Assembly: GCF_001746415.1 (NCBI RefSeq)
Contig: NZ_MEHJ01000001.1
Span: forward strand, 744,001 to 808,000
From: Streptomyces agglomeratus
Lineage (GTDB): Bacteria > Actinomycetota > Actinomycetes > Streptomycetales > Streptomycetaceae
DNA length: 64,000 nucleotides
Reading direction: 5' to 3'
Both the position numbers and the translations under genes were made by a program. Below the pieces are notes generated by a model. The model ran no database searches, had not been told where the DNA came from, and was given only the letters and a program-made list of their open reading frames with translations. Below, in pieces: positions 35,578 to 44,900 of this stretch. Position 1 is the first letter of the stretch; every line of letters begins with the position of its first letter.

Positions 35578-35874
35578 ATGACGAGAGCAAGTCGACTGGT
35601 TTCCGCAGGACCGCATCCGACCGGCGTGAAGAGCACCGCGCCTGCTGTCCGGATGGGGGACTGGGTTTTCACCCCTGCTGTCGGCCATCCCATCTGGGGG
35701 CCGAACGCGACCTTGCACGACAAGGACCGGTGCGTCGAACTGCGGTACTCGGCCTCGCTCCTTGAAGAGCTGCTGGCACGACTGGGCAGCATCGAAGCCG
35801 GCTTCGCCACAACGTCGGGCGCACCGGACGCCCGGACCGGCGGTCACCCCGGCCGGCGGCCCTTTCATGGGTGA
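35578..35874 (+). CDS. hypothetical protein, 98 aa, overlapping the DUF2637 gene
   Basis: The central part (MGDWVFTPAVGHPIWGPNATLHDKDRCVELRYSASLLEELLARLGSIEAGF) looks like a compact folded domain. The frame overlaps the following gene by 8 nt, suggesting coupled translation. The start is uncertain: ATG at 35578 or the upstream ATG at 35536, without a clear ribosome site. Function unknown. Confidence 0.5.
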   Translation: MTRASRLVSAGPHPTGVKSTAPAVRMGDWVFTPAVGHPIWGPNATLHDKDRCVELRYSASLLEELLARLGSIEAGFATTSGAPDARTGGHPGRRPFHG

Positions 35875-36712
35875 GACGCGCGGCCGCCACAGCCGCCCCG
35901 AGCCGTCCTCCCCCCGGATCACCCCGCCCAGCTGGCCCCGCCCGGCCGACGGCTTTCCGCAGGCGGCCGACCAGCCTCCGACCTTGGTCGACCAGTTGCA
36001 CGCGCACTGGGACCCGGCAGAGGAACTCGCCCACCTTCTGCACGAAGCCATGGAGAACGAGAGGAGCGCCGCCCCGCCCGCGGAGATCCATGACCCGCCG
36101 GACACCGCTGAACAACCGGCCACCGAAGGTGCCGGTGCCCCCCTCGCGGGGCTGACGCAGATCACCGCGGAACTGCCGCCCCTGCGCACCGCCCCCTCCC
36201 GCCGTCGCCGCGCCCCCGCACGCAGGAAACGCGCGGTCGGGGCCCTACAGACGACCAGCTTCTTCCTCGCCGCGCTCGCCGCGGTCGTCGTGTCCATGGT
36301 GTGCGTCTTCGGCGGCATGGTCGCCTACGACCCGCTGCGCCACCTCGCCAAGCACCGCACGTCCGGCGCTACGGTCCGGTGGTGGCCCCTGCTGGTCTAC
36401 GGACCGTGGATGGTCGCTTCTCTGTCGGTTCTGCGTGCCGCTCTCCATCAGCGCCGTGCGGCACACTCCTGGGCCGTCGTCCTGCTGTTCTCCACCGTCT
36501 CCATGATCTTGTGCGTAGCGCAGGCGCCGCACACAGTGGTGGACGCCGCGGCGGCCGCACTCCCCTCGCTGGCCGCGCTGGCCTGCTTCCAGCAGCTCGT
36601 ACGGCAGATCACCCTCACCCGTCCACCACGGCAGGCCAACCCACGACACCGCAACCGCGACCGGCCGCCTTTTCGCCAGCACCCCACCCGGCACCATCGC
36701 GCCTCGTCCTGA
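35867..36712 (+). CDS. DUF2637 membrane protein, 281 aa
   Basis: A Pro-rich cytoplasmic N-terminus (about 1-120) is followed by an Arg-rich stretch and four membrane helices. The DUF2637 hallmark is RWWPLLVYGPWMVASLSVLRAALHQRRAAHSWAVVLLFS. Streptomyces carries many such proteins, some linked to plasmid spread (Spd-like) or of unknown role. ATG 35867 overlaps the preceding frame. Confidence 0.75.
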   Translation: MGETRGRHSRPEPSSPRITPPSWPRPADGFPQAADQPPTLVDQLHAHWDPAEELAHLLHEAMENERSAAPPAEIHDPPDTAEQPATEGAGAPLAGLTQITAELPPLRTAPSRRRRAPARRKRAVGALQTTSFFLAALAAVVVSMVCVFGGMVAYDPLRHLAKHRTSGATVRWWPLLVYGPWMVASLSVLRAALHQRRAAHSWAVVLLFSTVSMILCVAQAPHTVVDAAAAALPSLAALACFQQLVRQITLTRPPRQANPRHRNRDRPPFRQHPTRHHRASS

Positions 36713-36786
36713 CCAGCCCGCCCAGAAGGACGGGCGCGTCGGGGCACTGGTCGAGCGTGCGGGCGAGACCGCCGGCCGGACGGTGC

Positions 36787-37164
36787 CTACCGGGGAGCGA
36801 CGGCGGGGCTGGTGGCACGGGCGCTGTTCGCGTCCGCGGCGAGATGGAAGAACGAGTCGGTGCCGGTGACCTCCAGGAGTCTGATCACCTGCTGAGCGAG
36901 AGGGCCGGCGAGGACGAGGGGCTGGCGATTGTGGGCTCCGATCAGCGTGTTGAGCATGGAGGAGTCGGCGAAGGAGACGCCGGCCAGGTCGACGACAGTC
37001 AGTGTCGTGCCGTCATGATGAGCGGTGTCCAATGCCTGGCGGAGCGCACCCTCGGTTTCCATGTCGAACTCTCCCGAACAGACGATGACGCGCGTGCCGT
37101 CCATGTCGGGCAGTACTTCGACGCGAGCCGCAGCCCCCATTGCCTTGCTCACGTTTCCCCTCAT
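36787..37164 (-). CDS. STAS-domain anti-sigma factor antagonist
   Basis: A 125-residue RsbV-like protein with the ICS-GEFDMETEGALRQAL strand-helix and phosphorylatable site FADSSML (66-71). It stands alone, convergent with the DUF2637 gene. It is one of three STAS genes in the window, so it probably tunes a stress or developmental sigma factor whose other regulators lie elsewhere. Confidence 0.8.
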   Translation of the reverse strand: MRGNVSKAMGAAARVEVLPDMDGTRVIVCSGEFDMETEGALRQALDTAHHDGTTLTVVDLAGVSFADSSMLNTLIGAHNRQPLVLAGPLAQQVIRLLEVTGTDSFFHLAADANSARATSPAVAPR

Positions 37165-37513
37165 CGCCCGGGAGCCGGTCCGGCGGTCACGCCGGCAGGC
37201 TCCTCCTCACACCGGGCACGTACGCCCGGCCGACATTCTGGAAGTAGATTAGCTCCTTGCCGAGCCCGAGGAAAACTACAGCAGGCGACGTAGATATTGA
37301 GGCACGGTACGGGAGCTTTCGCGCCATCGGGGGCAGCACCTGCGGCGCGAGGATCTCACCGTCCGGACCACCGAGGCCCCGTGAGCGACCGGCCGCCACC
37401 CGAGCACGCCGAACGGCCGCCCGCACCGCCGGTGAAAAGTGGCGCAGTTCACAGCCACAGGCATACCTGCTGGTCGGTATGGTCAGTGGTTCATAGCCGC
37501 GACAGGAGGCCTC
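37165..37513. other. 349-nt divergent regulatory region
   Basis: It lies between the STAS gene and an oxidoreductase and contains the inverted repeat at 37462-37481. No other gene is supported. Confidence 0.4.
37462..37481. promoter_or_regulatory. operator-like inverted repeat CATACC-N8-GGTATG
   Basis: Perfect 6-bp arms around an 8-nt centre, 33 nt before the oxidoreductase start and 23 nt before its AGGAGG site. The position suggests a repressor operator (TetR/MarR/HxlR-type), but no regulator gene is adjacent. Confidence 0.4.
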
Positions 37514-38521
37514 ATGCCTGCGACCAACCGCCAGATCCGTCTGGCAGCCCGCCCCACAGGTGACGTCAAGCCTGAGGACTGGGAACACGTCTCCGTCCCC
37601 GTCGACGCACCCGGCCCCGGCCAGTTCGCGGGCAGGACGCGCGTCATATCGCTGGACCCCGCGATGCGCGGCTGGCTCGACGACCGCCCCTCCTATCTCC
37701 CGCCTGTCGGGCTCGGCGAGGTGATGCGCGCGGGATCGGTCATCGAGGTGACCGCCTCCAACCACCCTGGCTTCCAGCCCGGCGATCACGTCGTGGGAAC
37801 CTTCGGCGTCCAGGAGCACGTCGTGTCCGACGGCAAGGGCGCCCTGAAGATCGACACCTCGCTCGCACCGCCCTCGACGTACCTCGGCGCGCTGGGCATG
37901 TCCGGCATGACCGCGTACTTCGGGCTGCTGGACGTCGGCGCCCTCAAGGAAGGCGAAACCGTCGTCGTCTCCGGCGCGGCGGGCGCGGTGGGCACGACGG
38001 TCGGCCAGATCGCCAAGGTGAAGGGCTGCCGCGTCATCGGCATCGCCGGAGGGCCCGAGAAGTGCGCGGTGCTCACTGACGAACTGGGATTCGATGCGGC
38101 GATCGACTACCGGGCCGGCGACGTCAAGCGTGCGCTGCGCGAGCAGACCCCTGACGGCATCGATGTCTACTTCGACAACGTGGGCGGCGACATCCTCGAC
38201 GCCGCGCTGACTCGGCTGGCCATGCACGCTCGCGTAGTGATCTGCGGCGCGATCAGCCAGTACAACAACGCGACACCGGTCAAGGGCCCGTCGAACTACA
38301 TGTCCCTGCTCGTGCGCCGTGCCCGCATGGAGGGCTTCGTGGTCTTCGACTACGCGAAGCGCTACGCGCAGGCCGCACAGGAGATCGCCGGGTGGATCGG
38401 CGAGGGCCGGCTCAAGGTCAAGGAGCATGTGGTGAAGGGGACGGTGGACGACTTCCCCGAGACGCTGCACATGCTCTTCCGCGGCCAGAACGTCGGCAAG
38501 CTCGTGCTGGAACTGGCATGA
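37514..38521 (+). CDS. MDR-family NADP-dependent oxidoreductase, 335 aa
   Basis: AGGAGG precedes ATG at 37514. The N-terminus MPATNRQIRLAARPTGDVKPEDWEHV and the LDPAMRGWLDDRPSYLPPVGLGEVMRAGSV segment are typical of the zinc-free leukotriene B4 12-hydroxydehydrogenase/2-alkenal reductase branch. The nucleotide motif is VVSGAAGAVGTTVGQIAK. It likely reduces enones or quinones with NADPH. The N-terminal barrel is complete. Confidence 0.88.
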   Translation: MPATNRQIRLAARPTGDVKPEDWEHVSVPVDAPGPGQFAGRTRVISLDPAMRGWLDDRPSYLPPVGLGEVMRAGSVIEVTASNHPGFQPGDHVVGTFGVQEHVVSDGKGALKIDTSLAPPSTYLGALGMSGMTAYFGLLDVGALKEGETVVVSGAAGAVGTTVGQIAKVKGCRVIGIAGGPEKCAVLTDELGFDAAIDYRAGDVKRALREQTPDGIDVYFDNVGGDILDAALTRLAMHARVVICGAISQYNNATPVKGPSNYMSLLVRRARMEGFVVFDYAKRYAQAAQEIAGWIGEGRLKVKEHVVKGTVDDFPETLHMLFRGQNVGKLVLELA

Positions 38522-38652
38522 CCGCGGAGTGACCGGGATATACACGTCGCACTGGGGACGTGCACGACCCGAGGTGTCGACGAACGCCTTCGTGGCGGCA
38601 CGGGCTCCACGATCAGGAGTACGGGCCCCTCTGGTCGACCGGGAACAGCAAC

Positions 38653-38688
38653 GGCCGCGCGACCCCAGGGGGGTGGGTTCGCGCGGCC
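38653..38688. terminator. hairpin after the oxidoreductase gene
   Basis: GGCCGCGCGA (38653-38662) pairs perfectly with TCGCGCGGCC (38679-38688). Additional C-G pairs are possible inside the 16-nt interior. Confidence 0.6.
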
Positions 38689-38853
38689 TCTCCGCGTCAG
38701 GCAGCGGGGGGAGGCCGCCTGACTGGGTGCTGTAGTGCTGATGCCCCGTGGCGGGGATGTCATGCGCGGGAAGTCGTTCCTACCGGGCGCGCGGGTGCGG
38801 CGGGTTCGTCGACGCCGGTTTCGCGGGCTCGGCCCCGCCGCTTCTGCACAGGG

Positions 38854-38916
38854 TCAGCCCCTGAGGGAGAAGAAGATCGTGTCCTGCGCGTACCAGTCGT
38901 ACGTCCGGCATCCCAT
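38854..38916 (-). CDS. possible 20-aa peptide
   Basis: Minus-strand ATG at 38916, preceded by a G-run, encodes MGCRTYDWYAQDTIFFSLRG before TGA. The aromatic-rich, non-GC-biased composition is unlike random Streptomyces antisense reading, but there is no family evidence and such short frames occur by chance. Listed for completeness. Confidence 0.2.
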   Translation of the reverse strand: MGCRTYDWYAQDTIFFSLRG

Positions 38917-39023
38917 CCCCCCTCGCGAACTTCAACCGTTCGACAAGCGCTTCGAGGCATCGGGCGACGGAGTCGGTGGAACACGTGCGATGCGAGGAAA
39001 CGCACCGGTTCGAGGAGGCCCAC

Positions 39024-40229
39024 GTGTCCCACACCACGGATTCCCTGTACGCCCGCGTCAAAGAAGAGGTGGCCGCCCGCGCGGACCGGCTCTGGGACGT
39101 GGCCCTCGCGCTGCACCGCGAACCGGAGACGGCATACGAGGAGCACCGGGCGGCCCGCCTGCTGGCGGACGAGCTCGAACGGGAGGGTTTCCGGGTGGAG
39201 CGCGGCGCGGCCGGGCTGCCGACCGCTTTCGTCGCTCGTACGGGTACCGCCGCCGCCGCGGGCGAAGGCCCCTGCGTGGCCCTGCTGATGGAGTACGACG
39301 CGCTGCCGCTGCTCGGGCACGCGTGCGGCCACAACCTGATCGCGTCGGCCGGCCTCGGTGCGGCGCTCGCCGCGCGGGCCGCACTCGGCGAGTTCGCCGG
39401 GACGCTGCTGGCCGTCGGGGCGCCAGCGGAGGAGCGCGGCGGCGGCAAGGTCACGGAGGTGGAGGCGGGCCTGTTCGACGGGGTGGACGCGGCTCTGATG
39501 TTCCACCCCGGCGTCCAGGACTGGTCCTGGGCGCCGCTGACGGCAAGCGCGCAGGTGCGGGTGGGGTTCCACGGGCGGGCCGCGCACCCGACCGGCAGTC
39601 CGACGGAGGGCATCGACGCGCTGGGGGCGCTGATCCAGCTCTTCAACACGCTCGGCGTGCTGCACCGGCGGCTTCCCGGCGGATCGCACATCCAGGGCAT
39701 CGTGACCGACGGTGGCCGGGCCACGAACATCGTCCCCGAATACGCGGAGGGGCTGTTCGGGCTGCGCGGCGGGACCACGTCGGCGCTGGAGGACCTGGTG
39801 GAGGAGTTGCGCTCGTGCGCACAGGGCGTGGCGCTGGCCACCCGTACGAAGGTGGAGGTGACCGACGTCGGGGGCCGGTACGAGCACTTCCGTAACAACG
39901 ACGTGCTGTCCGGGCTGTTCGCCCACCACCTGGGCCGGGCGGGCATCCCGTTGTCGGAACCGGCGGCGGGCGTGTACCTGGGCTCGTCGGACATCGGCAA
40001 CGTCAGCACACGCGTGCCCGCGATCCATCCGTTCGTCGCCATCACGGGTTCGGACGCCTCGGACCACACGCCCCGGTTCGCGGAGGCGGCGGCCGGTCCC
40101 CGCGCGCGGCAGGTGATGCTGGCCGCGGCGGAGGCGCTGGCGTGTACGGCAGCCGACGTCCTGCTGCGTACGGACGTACCGGAGCGGGCCTGGGCGTCCT
40201 TCCGGCAGAAGGCGGCCGCCGGCCTGTGA
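39024..40229 (+). CDS. M20-family amidohydrolase/peptidase, 401 aa
   Basis: GTG at 39024 lies 6 nt after GAGGAGG. M20D-type motifs are ALHREPE near the start, HACGHN (Cys101, His103), the APAEERGGGK acidic pair (Glu136/137) and MFHPGV (His161). The dimerisation domain follows, with HGRAAHPTGSPTEGIDAL and the substrate-side TNIVPEYAEG. The family hydrolyses N-acyl or amino-acid conjugates and aminobenzoyl-type amides. Specificity is unknown. It may share a metabolic context with the neighbouring decarboxylase remnant. Confidence 0.85.
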   Translation: MSHTTDSLYARVKEEVAARADRLWDVALALHREPETAYEEHRAARLLADELEREGFRVERGAAGLPTAFVARTGTAAAAGEGPCVALLMEYDALPLLGHACGHNLIASAGLGAALAARAALGEFAGTLLAVGAPAEERGGGKVTEVEAGLFDGVDAALMFHPGVQDWSWAPLTASAQVRVGFHGRAAHPTGSPTEGIDALGALIQLFNTLGVLHRRLPGGSHIQGIVTDGGRATNIVPEYAEGLFGLRGGTTSALEDLVEELRSCAQGVALATRTKVEVTDVGGRYEHFRNNDVLSGLFAHHLGRAGIPLSEPAAGVYLGSSDIGNVSTRVPAIHPFVAITGSDASDHTPRFAEAAAGPRARQVMLAAAEALACTAADVLLRTDVPERAWASFRQKAAAGL

Positions 40230-40283
40230 CGGGGGGCCGGCGCCCGCCTGCCCGCGTCCCGGTGGCGTGCGGGTCGCCGTACG

Positions 40284-41738
40284 TCAGTCCTCCAGGCTCA
40301 CCCGTACGGTCTTGACCTCGGTGTCCGCCGCGTCCGGTACGACCATGCCCGCGTCGACGCCATTGCGCAGGTACCGCAGGACTTCGGAGTTGAGCTTCTC
40401 GCCGGGAAGGGCGGCCGGGATGCCGGGCGGGTAGGGCGTGAGCATTTCGGCGCTGACGCGGCCGACGGCCTTCTCCCACGGCACCTGCTCGGTCCGCCCG
40501 AAGAAGGCGTCGCGCGGCAGCAGGACCTGCTCCAGCCGCAGGTCGGCCGGGTCCGGGATCTCCACTTGAGCAGCGGGCCGCAGTTCGTCCACATGGTCGA
40601 CGACATCGCGCAGCGCGGCGATCAGCGCGTCGGCGCTGTCGGCGTCGTCCGCGTGGGTGAGTTGGGCACTGGTGCGCCGGTGGTCGGACAGGTGCAGGTT
40701 GATCCGGTGGTGTTCGCGGATCCAGTCGGCGGTGGTGCCGAGGCGGCTGATGTCGACGATGACCTGGAGGGGGTCGAGGTCGGCCGCCCGGCCGGGGCCG
40801 CAGAAGTCCTCGCGCCCGTGCACGTGCATGCCGTCGATCTCGGCGATCCGCGCCCGTACGGTCTTCGCCAGCGTGAGCGCGTCGTCGTAGAGGGCGTGGC
40901 CGTGCTCCACCATCTGGCGGCGCCATCCGTCGAGAGCGGCGTACATGAGTACGGAGGGGCTGGTGGTGCCCAGCACGTCCTCGCGGTTCTTGAGCACCTC
41001 GGGTTCGATCAGGTCGCCCTGGAGGTGGAAGACCGAGCTCTGTTCGAGCCCGGAGCCCATTTTGTGGACGGAGGTGACGCACACGTCCGCGCCGGCGTCC
41101 ATGGCCCAGGTGGGCAGGTCCGGATGGAAGGGCAGGTGGGCGCCCCATGCCTCGTCGACGATGAGCGGTACGCCGTGTTCGTGGCACGTCTCGGCGATCG
41201 CGGGCAGGTCGGAGCAGGTGCCCTACGGCGTCGGTGTCGTGACCAGGGCGCCCCGGGCGTCGGGGTGCTCGGCGAAGGCGGCGCGGAAGGCGTCGGCGGA
41301 CGGCGGGTGGGCGATGTGGCGCTCGGGATCCCACTGGGGGTCCACCCAGATCGGCACGATCCCGGCGAGTACGAGGCCGGACACCACGGCCTCGCGCGCG
41401 TCACGTCCCACGAGCAGCTTCTCGTGCGGCCCGGCGACGGACAGCATGGCGGCCTTGACCGACAGGGAGCTGCCGCAGGTCGAGAAGAAGGTGTGCTCGG
41501 CGCCGACGGCGTCGGCCATCAGCTCCTGGGCCTTCGCGAGGACGCCCTTGGACGAGGTCCGGTCGTCCAGGCCGCTGGTGGCGAGCACGTCGGAGTGGAG
41601 CACGGCGTCACCGAGGACCGCGCGCACGCGGGGGTCGGCTCCGCGCCCCTGCTTGTGGCCGGGCGGAGTGAAGGGGGTCTGCTTCTGGGCATGGTACGCG
41701 GCCAGCGCGTCGAGCACGGGTACCTGTGAGTGGTCCAT
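40284..41738 (-). pseudogene. short-type Orn/Lys/Arg decarboxylase interrupted by an amber codon
   Basis: From ATG 41738 (MDHSQVPVLDALAAYHAQKQ) the frame runs through PGHKQGRG, HSDVLATSGLDD, FFSTCGSSLSVKA and TTPTP, then meets TAG at codon 172 (41223-41225). The same frame continues GTCSDLPAIAETCHEHGVPLIVDEAWGAHLPFHPDLPTW, the PLP lysine in TSVHKMGSG (Lys226) and the C-terminal domain to 40284. Family members have Tyr at this point (TPYG), so one C-to-G change (TAC to TAG) explains it. There is no other lesion. A recent null mutation, readthrough or a base-call error are all possible. It is distinct from the 788-residue paralogue at 18187-20553. Confidence 0.85.
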
Positions 41739-42088
41739 GGCACAGCGGGTTCCCCACGAAAACGGGGCAAAAACCCACCGCGGGCCCGGCCGATGCGCTC
41801 CTTGCCGCGTCGGCGCCGGACCGGACGACGTGCCGCGTTCCGATGGCGCCGCCCGCGCGGTCGGGGCGGGCGGGGCTGCGGCCGGTGCCGGCGGGTGAGG
41901 CGGTACGTGCGGCCCGCCGGGACAGCGGTGCGGCCTTGACCGGTCGGCAACGTGGGCCCATTCGCCGCCCTGTTGGTGCGTATGACACCGAACGCGACCT
42001 GCGGGGCCGGCGGTTCGGCGCGGCGCTGCGCCTCTCATCAACCCATGAGGTACATGCGGGCTCGGCACCGAGAAGCGACGGCGGCGTA

Positions 42089-42448
42089 TCAGACCCGCGA
42101 CGGTGACCGCCGGCCGACGGGCGACGTCACGCCGACGCTGTCGGCTGCGGTGAGCAGCTCGTACGTTCCGGTCAGACGCAGCAGGCCGGCCGGCTGCTCC
42201 TGAAGCCCGGACACCACCAGGTGTCCGGCTTCCTGGCGCATGCGGCGGCGCAGGCGCAGCAGCAGGTTCAAGCCGCTGGAGTCCATGAAGGGCACCCCTG
42301 AGAGTTCCACGTGCAGCACCTTGCCGCCGAGCGGTACGACGACGGTGGCGTCTTCGACGGCGGGGAGGGTCTGCAAATCCAGCTCCCCGGCCACGGTGAT
42401 GAGTGTCAGGCCGGGCTGCTGTTCGACGGTTACGGTGAAACTCTTCAT
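42089..42448 (-). CDS. STAS-domain anti-sigma factor antagonist
   Basis: A 119-residue RsbV/SpoIIAA-like protein: FTVTVEQQPGLTLITVAGELDL, and MDSSG at 55-59 as phosphorylation site. A short basic C-terminal tail follows. GAGGGGCG lies just before ATG. It is monocistronic and divergent from the CDPS operon. Confidence 0.85.
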   Translation of the reverse strand: MKSFTVTVEQQPGLTLITVAGELDLQTLPAVEDATVVVPLGGKVLHVELSGVPFMDSSGLNLLLRLRRRMRQEAGHLVVSGLQEQPAGLLRLTGTYELLTAADSVGVTSPVGRRSPSRV

Positions 42449-42865
42449 GGTTCGCCCCTCAATCCAGGGGTCGAGCCCATCACGGCGGCCGGCGGACCGG
42501 CGGAGCCGTCAAGCGCGCGGCGTGGACCGCGCACAGCCAAGTAAGACCACCCGTACCGCGCCCCGGCCACGAACTGACCACAAGGGCGGCGCGGGGCCTC
42601 CCACCAGACCAGGCTGGCGTCCTCACACCCTCGCACACAACCGTTGCCCCATGTCAACTTTCAGGGAACCGACACCCAGCAGGGCGGAATGGTTAATACC
42701 GCATGACTTCAGCATGACGAGCAGGAAACGGAAGCGTATACACAAACCTCCGGCCGTGGACCGTCGTTGACACTCTCCGTGTCCGGAAGCTAACTTCACG
42801 GCGTCGTCGCCACACCAGGAGCACGAGGCTCCTCCGGGACTAGCGACGCGAAGGACCCCTTCCAG
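42449..42865. other. 417-nt divergent region upstream of the CDPS operon
   Basis: Contains the promoter at 42767-42796. The 42640-42760 part is locally AT-richer. No gene is supported. Confidence 0.5.
42767..42796 (+). promoter_or_regulatory. sigma70 (HrdB)-type promoter of the CDPS-P450 operon
   Basis: TTGACA (42767-42772, perfect -35) and TAACTT (42791-42796) with an 18-nt spacer, 69 nt upstream of the TTG start. One of the best consensus promoters in the window. Confidence 0.65.
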
Positions 42866-43615
42866 TTGACGACTGAGACCGTCTTCGAAAGCCAGCCCTT
42901 CACCCCGCCGGCGTCACCCGCCGGACTCTTCCAGATCCAGCCCTACACAGCCCACTGCCAGGTGATATGCGCCGAGGGCGCCCACGCCGTCATCGGCGTT
43001 TCACCCGGCAACAGTTACTTCTCCGCCCAGCGCGTCATCGACCTGGCCCGCTGGGGCATCGAGCACTTCCACCAGGTGGACTTCGTCTATACCGACCTCC
43101 ACGTGGCCGAAATGTATGAGGCTTCCGGCTATCCCGCCGACGACGCCCGGCGCAAGGCCGTGAAGAACCTTCGCGGCGTACGGGCCAAGGTGTCCAACGC
43201 CGTGCAGACCGTCGATCCCGACGGCACACGGCTGCGCGCCCACCCCATGTCGGCGTTCACCTCGAACCCGGCGTACCGCGAGATTCACGACCACCTCCAG
43301 AACCGCCTGCGGACCGACGCGGAGTTCCGCACCACGTGCGAAGCGCTCGTCGACGCCTTCCTGTCCTCCAAGGTCCTGGACGGGAGAACCGCCACCGAGC
43401 GGCAGCGCGCGGTGTGCCTGGAGTACGTCTGCGCCGAAGCGCCACTGTTCCTGGACACACCCGCGATCCTGGGCGTCCCGTCGTCGCTCAACTGCTACCA
43501 CCAGCTTCTGCCGATGGCCGAGCTGCTCTACTCGCGCGGTTCGGGCCTGCGTGCCTCCCGCAACCAGGGCCACGCCATTGTCACCCCCGCACAAGGAGAC
43601 TCAGATGTCCGTTGA
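42866..43615 (+). CDS. tRNA-dependent cyclodipeptide synthase (CDPS), 249 aa
   Basis: Both CDPS signatures are present: H-x-[LVI]-[LVI]-G-[LVI]-S as HAVIGVS with nucleophile Ser46, and Y-[LVI]-x-x-E-x-P as YVCAEAP with Tyr187 and Glu191. The enzyme takes aminoacyl groups from two charged tRNAs via a Ser46 acyl-enzyme and releases a cyclodipeptide. Coupling to a CYP121-like P450 suggests cyclo(Tyr-Tyr) as product, as for Mycobacterium tuberculosis Rv2275; this is inference. The start is TTG at 42866 with AAGGA upstream; there is no ATG nearby. Confidence 0.92.
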   Translation: MTTETVFESQPFTPPASPAGLFQIQPYTAHCQVICAEGAHAVIGVSPGNSYFSAQRVIDLARWGIEHFHQVDFVYTDLHVAEMYEASGYPADDARRKAVKNLRGVRAKVSNAVQTVDPDGTRLRAHPMSAFTSNPAYREIHDHLQNRLRTDAEFRTTCEALVDAFLSSKVLDGRTATERQRAVCLEYVCAEAPLFLDTPAILGVPSSLNCYHQLLPMAELLYSRGSGLRASRNQGHAIVTPAQGDSDVR

Positions 43616-44801
43616 GACGCTGCCCGACGAGCTGATCGACTTCCCCTTCTCCTGGCGCGGCGACCAACTGCCCGACGAGATAGAGGTGTTGCGCAAGGAA
43701 CCCGTCAAGCGGGTGCGGACGATCGCAGGCGACGAGGCGTGGCTGGTGTCGTCCCACGCGCTGTGCAGACAAGTCCTGGAGGACCGGCGGTTCAGCCTGA
43801 AGGACACCTCGGCGCCGGGTGTGCCCCGGCAGTACGCCCTGACGATCCCACCCGAGGTCGTCAACAACATGGGGAACATCACCGGGGCCGGGCTGCGCAA
43901 GGCGGTGCTCAAGGCGCTGAACCCGAAGGCCCCGGGTCTGGTCGAGTGGATGCGGTCGAACGCGGCCGAGCTGGTCGACAGCCTCATGGCGGAGGGCGCG
44001 CCGGCCGACCTGCGCGGACAGTTCGCCGATCCGTACTCGGCGGGCATGCACTGCCACATCCTCGGCATCCCGAAGGCGGACGCACCGCGCCTGATGCGGA
44101 GCCTGGACATCGCGTTCATGAACTCCGCGTGCCCCGTCACCGGGGCGAAACTGAACTGGGACCGCGACATCGCGTACATGGTGGAGCGCCTCGACGACCC
44201 GGCGACCACCGGTCTGATGGCCGAGCTGGCGGCCCTGCGCGAGGACCCGCAGTACGACCACCTCACCGACGAGATGCTGGCCACCGTCGGTGTCACCATG
44301 TTCGGCGCGGGCGTGATCTCCACGTCCGGGTTCCTGACCATGGCCCTCGTCTCCCTCATCCAGCACCCGGAACTGACGGCCGAACTGCTCGCCGACCGGG
44401 GCAAGATCCCGGCGGCCGTGGACGAGTTGCTGCGCATCAACCTGTCGATCGGCGACGGCCTGCCGCGCCTCGCGCTGGAGGACGTCACGCTCGGGGATGT
44501 CGAGGTGAAGAAGGGCGAGCTCGTGCTGGTCCTGGTCGAGGGCGCCAACTTCGATCCCGACGCGTTCGCCGACCCGCACAAGGTGGACCTGGCGCGGGAG
44601 AACAACACCGCGCACCTCTCCTTCGGGGGCGGGCAGCACTACTGCCCGGCGACGGCGCTGGGCAAGAGGCACGCGGAGATCGCCCTGGAGACGCTGCTGG
44701 AGAAGATGCCGGACTTCCGGCTGGCGGTCCCCGTCGAACAGCTCGTGTGGCGGACCAGGTTCATGAAGCGGATGCCTGAGCGGCTCCCCGTCATGTGGTA
44801 G
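43605..44801 (+). CDS. CYP121-like cytochrome P450 (mycocyclosin synthase type), 398 aa
   Basis: It overlaps the CDPS stop by 11 nt and has its own AAGGAG site. The heme motif is [14 protein letters not shown] with Cys347. The C-terminus [26 protein letters not shown] is strikingly like CYP121 ([17 protein letters not shown]...). CYP121 joins the two Tyr rings of cyclo(Tyr-Tyr) by C-C coupling to give mycocyclosin. Here Pro-Ala replaces the usual P-G after the heme Cys. No dedicated ferredoxin or reductase is encoded beside it. Confidence 0.9.
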   Translation: MSVETLPDELIDFPFSWRGDQLPDEIEVLRKEPVKRVRTIAGDEAWLVSSHALCRQVLEDRRFSLKDTSAPGVPRQYALTIPPEVVNNMGNITGAGLRKAVLKALNPKAPGLVEWMRSNAAELVDSLMAEGAPADLRGQFADPYSAGMHCHILGIPKADAPRLMRSLDIAFMNSACPVTGAKLNWDRDIAYMVERLDDPATTGLMAELAALREDPQYDHLTDEMLATVGVTMFGAGVISTSGFLTMALVSLIQHPELTAELLADRGKIPAAVDELLRINLSIGDGLPRLALEDVTLGDVEVKKGELVLVLVEGANFDPDAFADPHKVDLARENNTAHLSFGGGQHYCPATALGKRHAEIALETLLEKMPDFRLAVPVEQLVWRTRFMKRMPERLPVMW

Positions 44802-44900
44802 CCGACCGCCTGGCCGGAACCGCCCACGAGTGGCCGCTGCCCCCCAGGGTCCGGCCGCCCTAGTCCCGGTAGGGCTGGACGCGTCCTCGCTCGCTGGAGC

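Larger units (their letters stand above)
38522..39023. other. 502-nt intergenic stretch
   Basis: Holds the oxidoreductase terminator (38653-38688), a possible 20-codon minus-strand ORF (38854-38916) and the ribosome site of the M20 gene. No further gene is supported. Confidence 0.4.
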
